Source: CAZEHJ01 sp964512485
Lineage (GTDB): Bacteria > Bacteroidota > Rhodothermia > Rhodothermales > UBA10348
Length of the DNA: 64,000 bases
Direction of reading: 5' to 3'
NCBI GenBank assembly: GCA_964512485.1
Contig: CAZEHJ010000001.1
Coordinates: 66,702-130,701 of the forward strand
Shown here piece after piece: positions 63,024 to 64,000 of this stretch. The position numbers and the translations under genes were made by a program. The notes under the pieces are model-generated. The model saw only the letters and a program-made list of their open reading frames with translations, was not told where the DNA came from and did no database searches. How positions within the stretch are numbered: position 1 is the stretch's first letter; every line of letters begins with the position of its first letter.

Positions 63024-64000
63024 ATGGTCGGCAAGACCCTATCGCATTACAAGATCCTCGAAGAACTCGGCCGTGGAGGCATGGGGATCGTCTATCGCGC
63101 CGAAGATTCGAAGCTGCATCGAACAGTAGCGATCAAGGTCCTTCCGGCCGCGGCGCTGGCCAGTGAGGACGATCGAGCCCGTTTCTACCGGGAAGCCCGC
63201 GCCGCGGCCGCACTGACCCACCCCAACATCGCCGTCATCCACGAGATTGACGAAGCAGTGCCCGAAGGTGCGAAAGATGACGACCTGCGCCCCTTCATCG
63301 CGATGGAATTCATCGAAGGCGATACGCTCGAGGACCACATCAAGAAGGGTCCGATGAAGCTCGAAGAGGCCGTTCAACTGGCCTCGCAGGTCGCAGAAGG
63401 CCTCAAAGCCGCGCACGCAAAGAACATCGTTCATCGCGATATCAAGGCGGCAAACGTGATGCTTGATGGGGACGGGAGAGCAAAGATTCTGGATTTCGGC
63501 CTGGCGCTTACCTCGCAGTCCACTAAACTCACTCGCATGGGTTCGACGCTGGGCACGGTCGCCTATATGAGCCCCGAACAGGCTCGCGGAGAAGAAGTCG
63601 ACCACCGAACCGATCTCTGGGCGCTCGGCGTGATGCTCTACGAATTGGTCTCCGGCCGGCATCCTTTTGGTGGAGACTACGAACAGGCCGTAGTCTATTC
63701 GATTATGAACGAGGACCCCGCACCGCTGACCGCGATCCGGACCGGAGTCCCGATGGGGCTCGAATGGATTGTGGGCAAGCTTCTCGCCAAACGCGCCGAC
63801 CAGCGTTACCAGTCGGCCACCGATCTACTGGTGGATTTGGGGGCCGTGGATTTGACCACTGCAGGCATGTCCCGAACGACGGGCATGCATTCTTCCATTT
63901 CAGCGGCATCGGCAGTCAGAAAACAGTCATCGTTCTCAACTGAAAAGGTACGCATCGCCGCAGTCGCGCTCACAGCCGTGTTGGTGACGATTCTGGTCAT
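63024..64000 (+). CDS. Serine/threonine protein kinase (3' end outside window)
   Basis: 325 codons are visible, with no stop before the window end. The N-terminal kinase domain covers about residues 8-275: glycine loop LGRGGMGIVY, ATP lysine K38 (VAIKVL), catalytic HRDIKAANVML (D139), DFGLAL (D157), YMSPEQARGE and RTDLWALGVMLYEL. A membrane segment begins near residue 308 (VRIAAVALTAVLVTILV), so the missing part is probably an outer sensor such as a WD40, TPR or PASTA domain. The region is visibly richer in G+C than its neighbours, which may mean recent transfer or simply coding bias. Confidence 0.93.
   Translation, partial: MVGKTLSHYKILEELGRGGMGIVYRAEDSKLHRTVAIKVLPAAALASEDDRARFYREARAAAALTHPNIAVIHEIDEAVPEGAKDDDLRPFIAMEFIEGDTLEDHIKKGPMKLEEAVQLASQVAEGLKAAHAKNIVHRDIKAANVMLDGDGRAKILDFGLALTSQSTKLTRMGSTLGTVAYMSPEQARGEEVDHRTDLWALGVMLYELVSGRHPFGGDYEQAVVYSIMNEDPAPLTAIRTGVPMGLEWIVGKLLAKRADQRYQSATDLLVDLGAVDLTTAGMSRTTGMHSSISAASAVRKQSSFSTEKVRIAAVALTAVLVTILV

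Overview
The window looks like part of a chromosome from a Rhodothermia/Balneolia-type bacterium (Bacteroidota sensu lato), assembled from contigs: two runs of exactly 100 N are present. The affiliation is inferred from type IX secretion tails of the form LDQNYPNPFNPTT on two exported proteins, a GLPGLI protein paired with a large outer-membrane barrel, a DUF4293 protein, a large CcmF, a fused IcmF mutase and moderate G+C. No 16S rRNA is present to confirm it.

Layout. 1-2.9 kb: two T9SS-exported proteins. 2.9-6.2 kb (minus): an orphan REC-HPt phosphorelay protein and CcmF. 6.5-14.9 kb (minus): the translation cluster thrS-infC-rpmI-rplT-pheS-pheT followed by a coiled-coil protein and zapA, with a possible structured RNA after zapA. 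infC uses a rare start codon. Between rplT and pheS there is a leader peptide with mutually exclusive terminator and antiterminator hairpins. 15.2-22.8 kb: envelope genes (GLPGLI protein, outer-membrane barrel, T9SS beta-propeller, small membrane proteins) and a membrane-anchored winged-helix regulator divergent from a small exported protein. 22.9 kb: tRNA-Val(GAC). 23-28.4 kb (minus): two envelope proteins around an assembly gap, then fused acyl-CoA mutase IcmF.

28.5-38 kb (minus): Sfp-type phosphopantetheinyl transferase, Mn/Fe superoxide dismutase, and the membrane arm of complex I (nuoJKLMN). An Na+/H+ antiporter-like transporter and a pterin-4a-carbinolamine dehydratase sit between nuoM and nuoN. 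38.4-46.6 kb: MATE exporter, a galactokinase-like GHMP kinase (broken by the second gap), an SSS-family symporter and a GH109-like Tat protein, which together suggest use of galactose or GalNAc, then a PabB-PabC fusion for folate synthesis. 46.6-52.4 kb: SDR, acetyl-CoA synthetase, PEP carboxykinase and an amino-sugar kinase. 52.4-56 kb (minus): a penicillin-acylase homologue and a PolX homologue, both apparently lacking catalytic residues. 56.2-64 kb (plus): S41 protease, an ExbB/ExbD energiser operon, an NAD-type isocitrate/isopropylmalate dehydrogenase, DUF4293 protein, EamA transporter and a truncated Ser/Thr kinase.

Most of the window is housekeeping sequence. No phage, transposon, CRISPR array or classical defence system was seen. 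The points most worth checking are the pheS attenuator, the paired 11-bp motifs in the thrS/GLPGLI intergenic region, the transporter and dehydratase inside the nuo operon, and the two probable pseudoenzymes.
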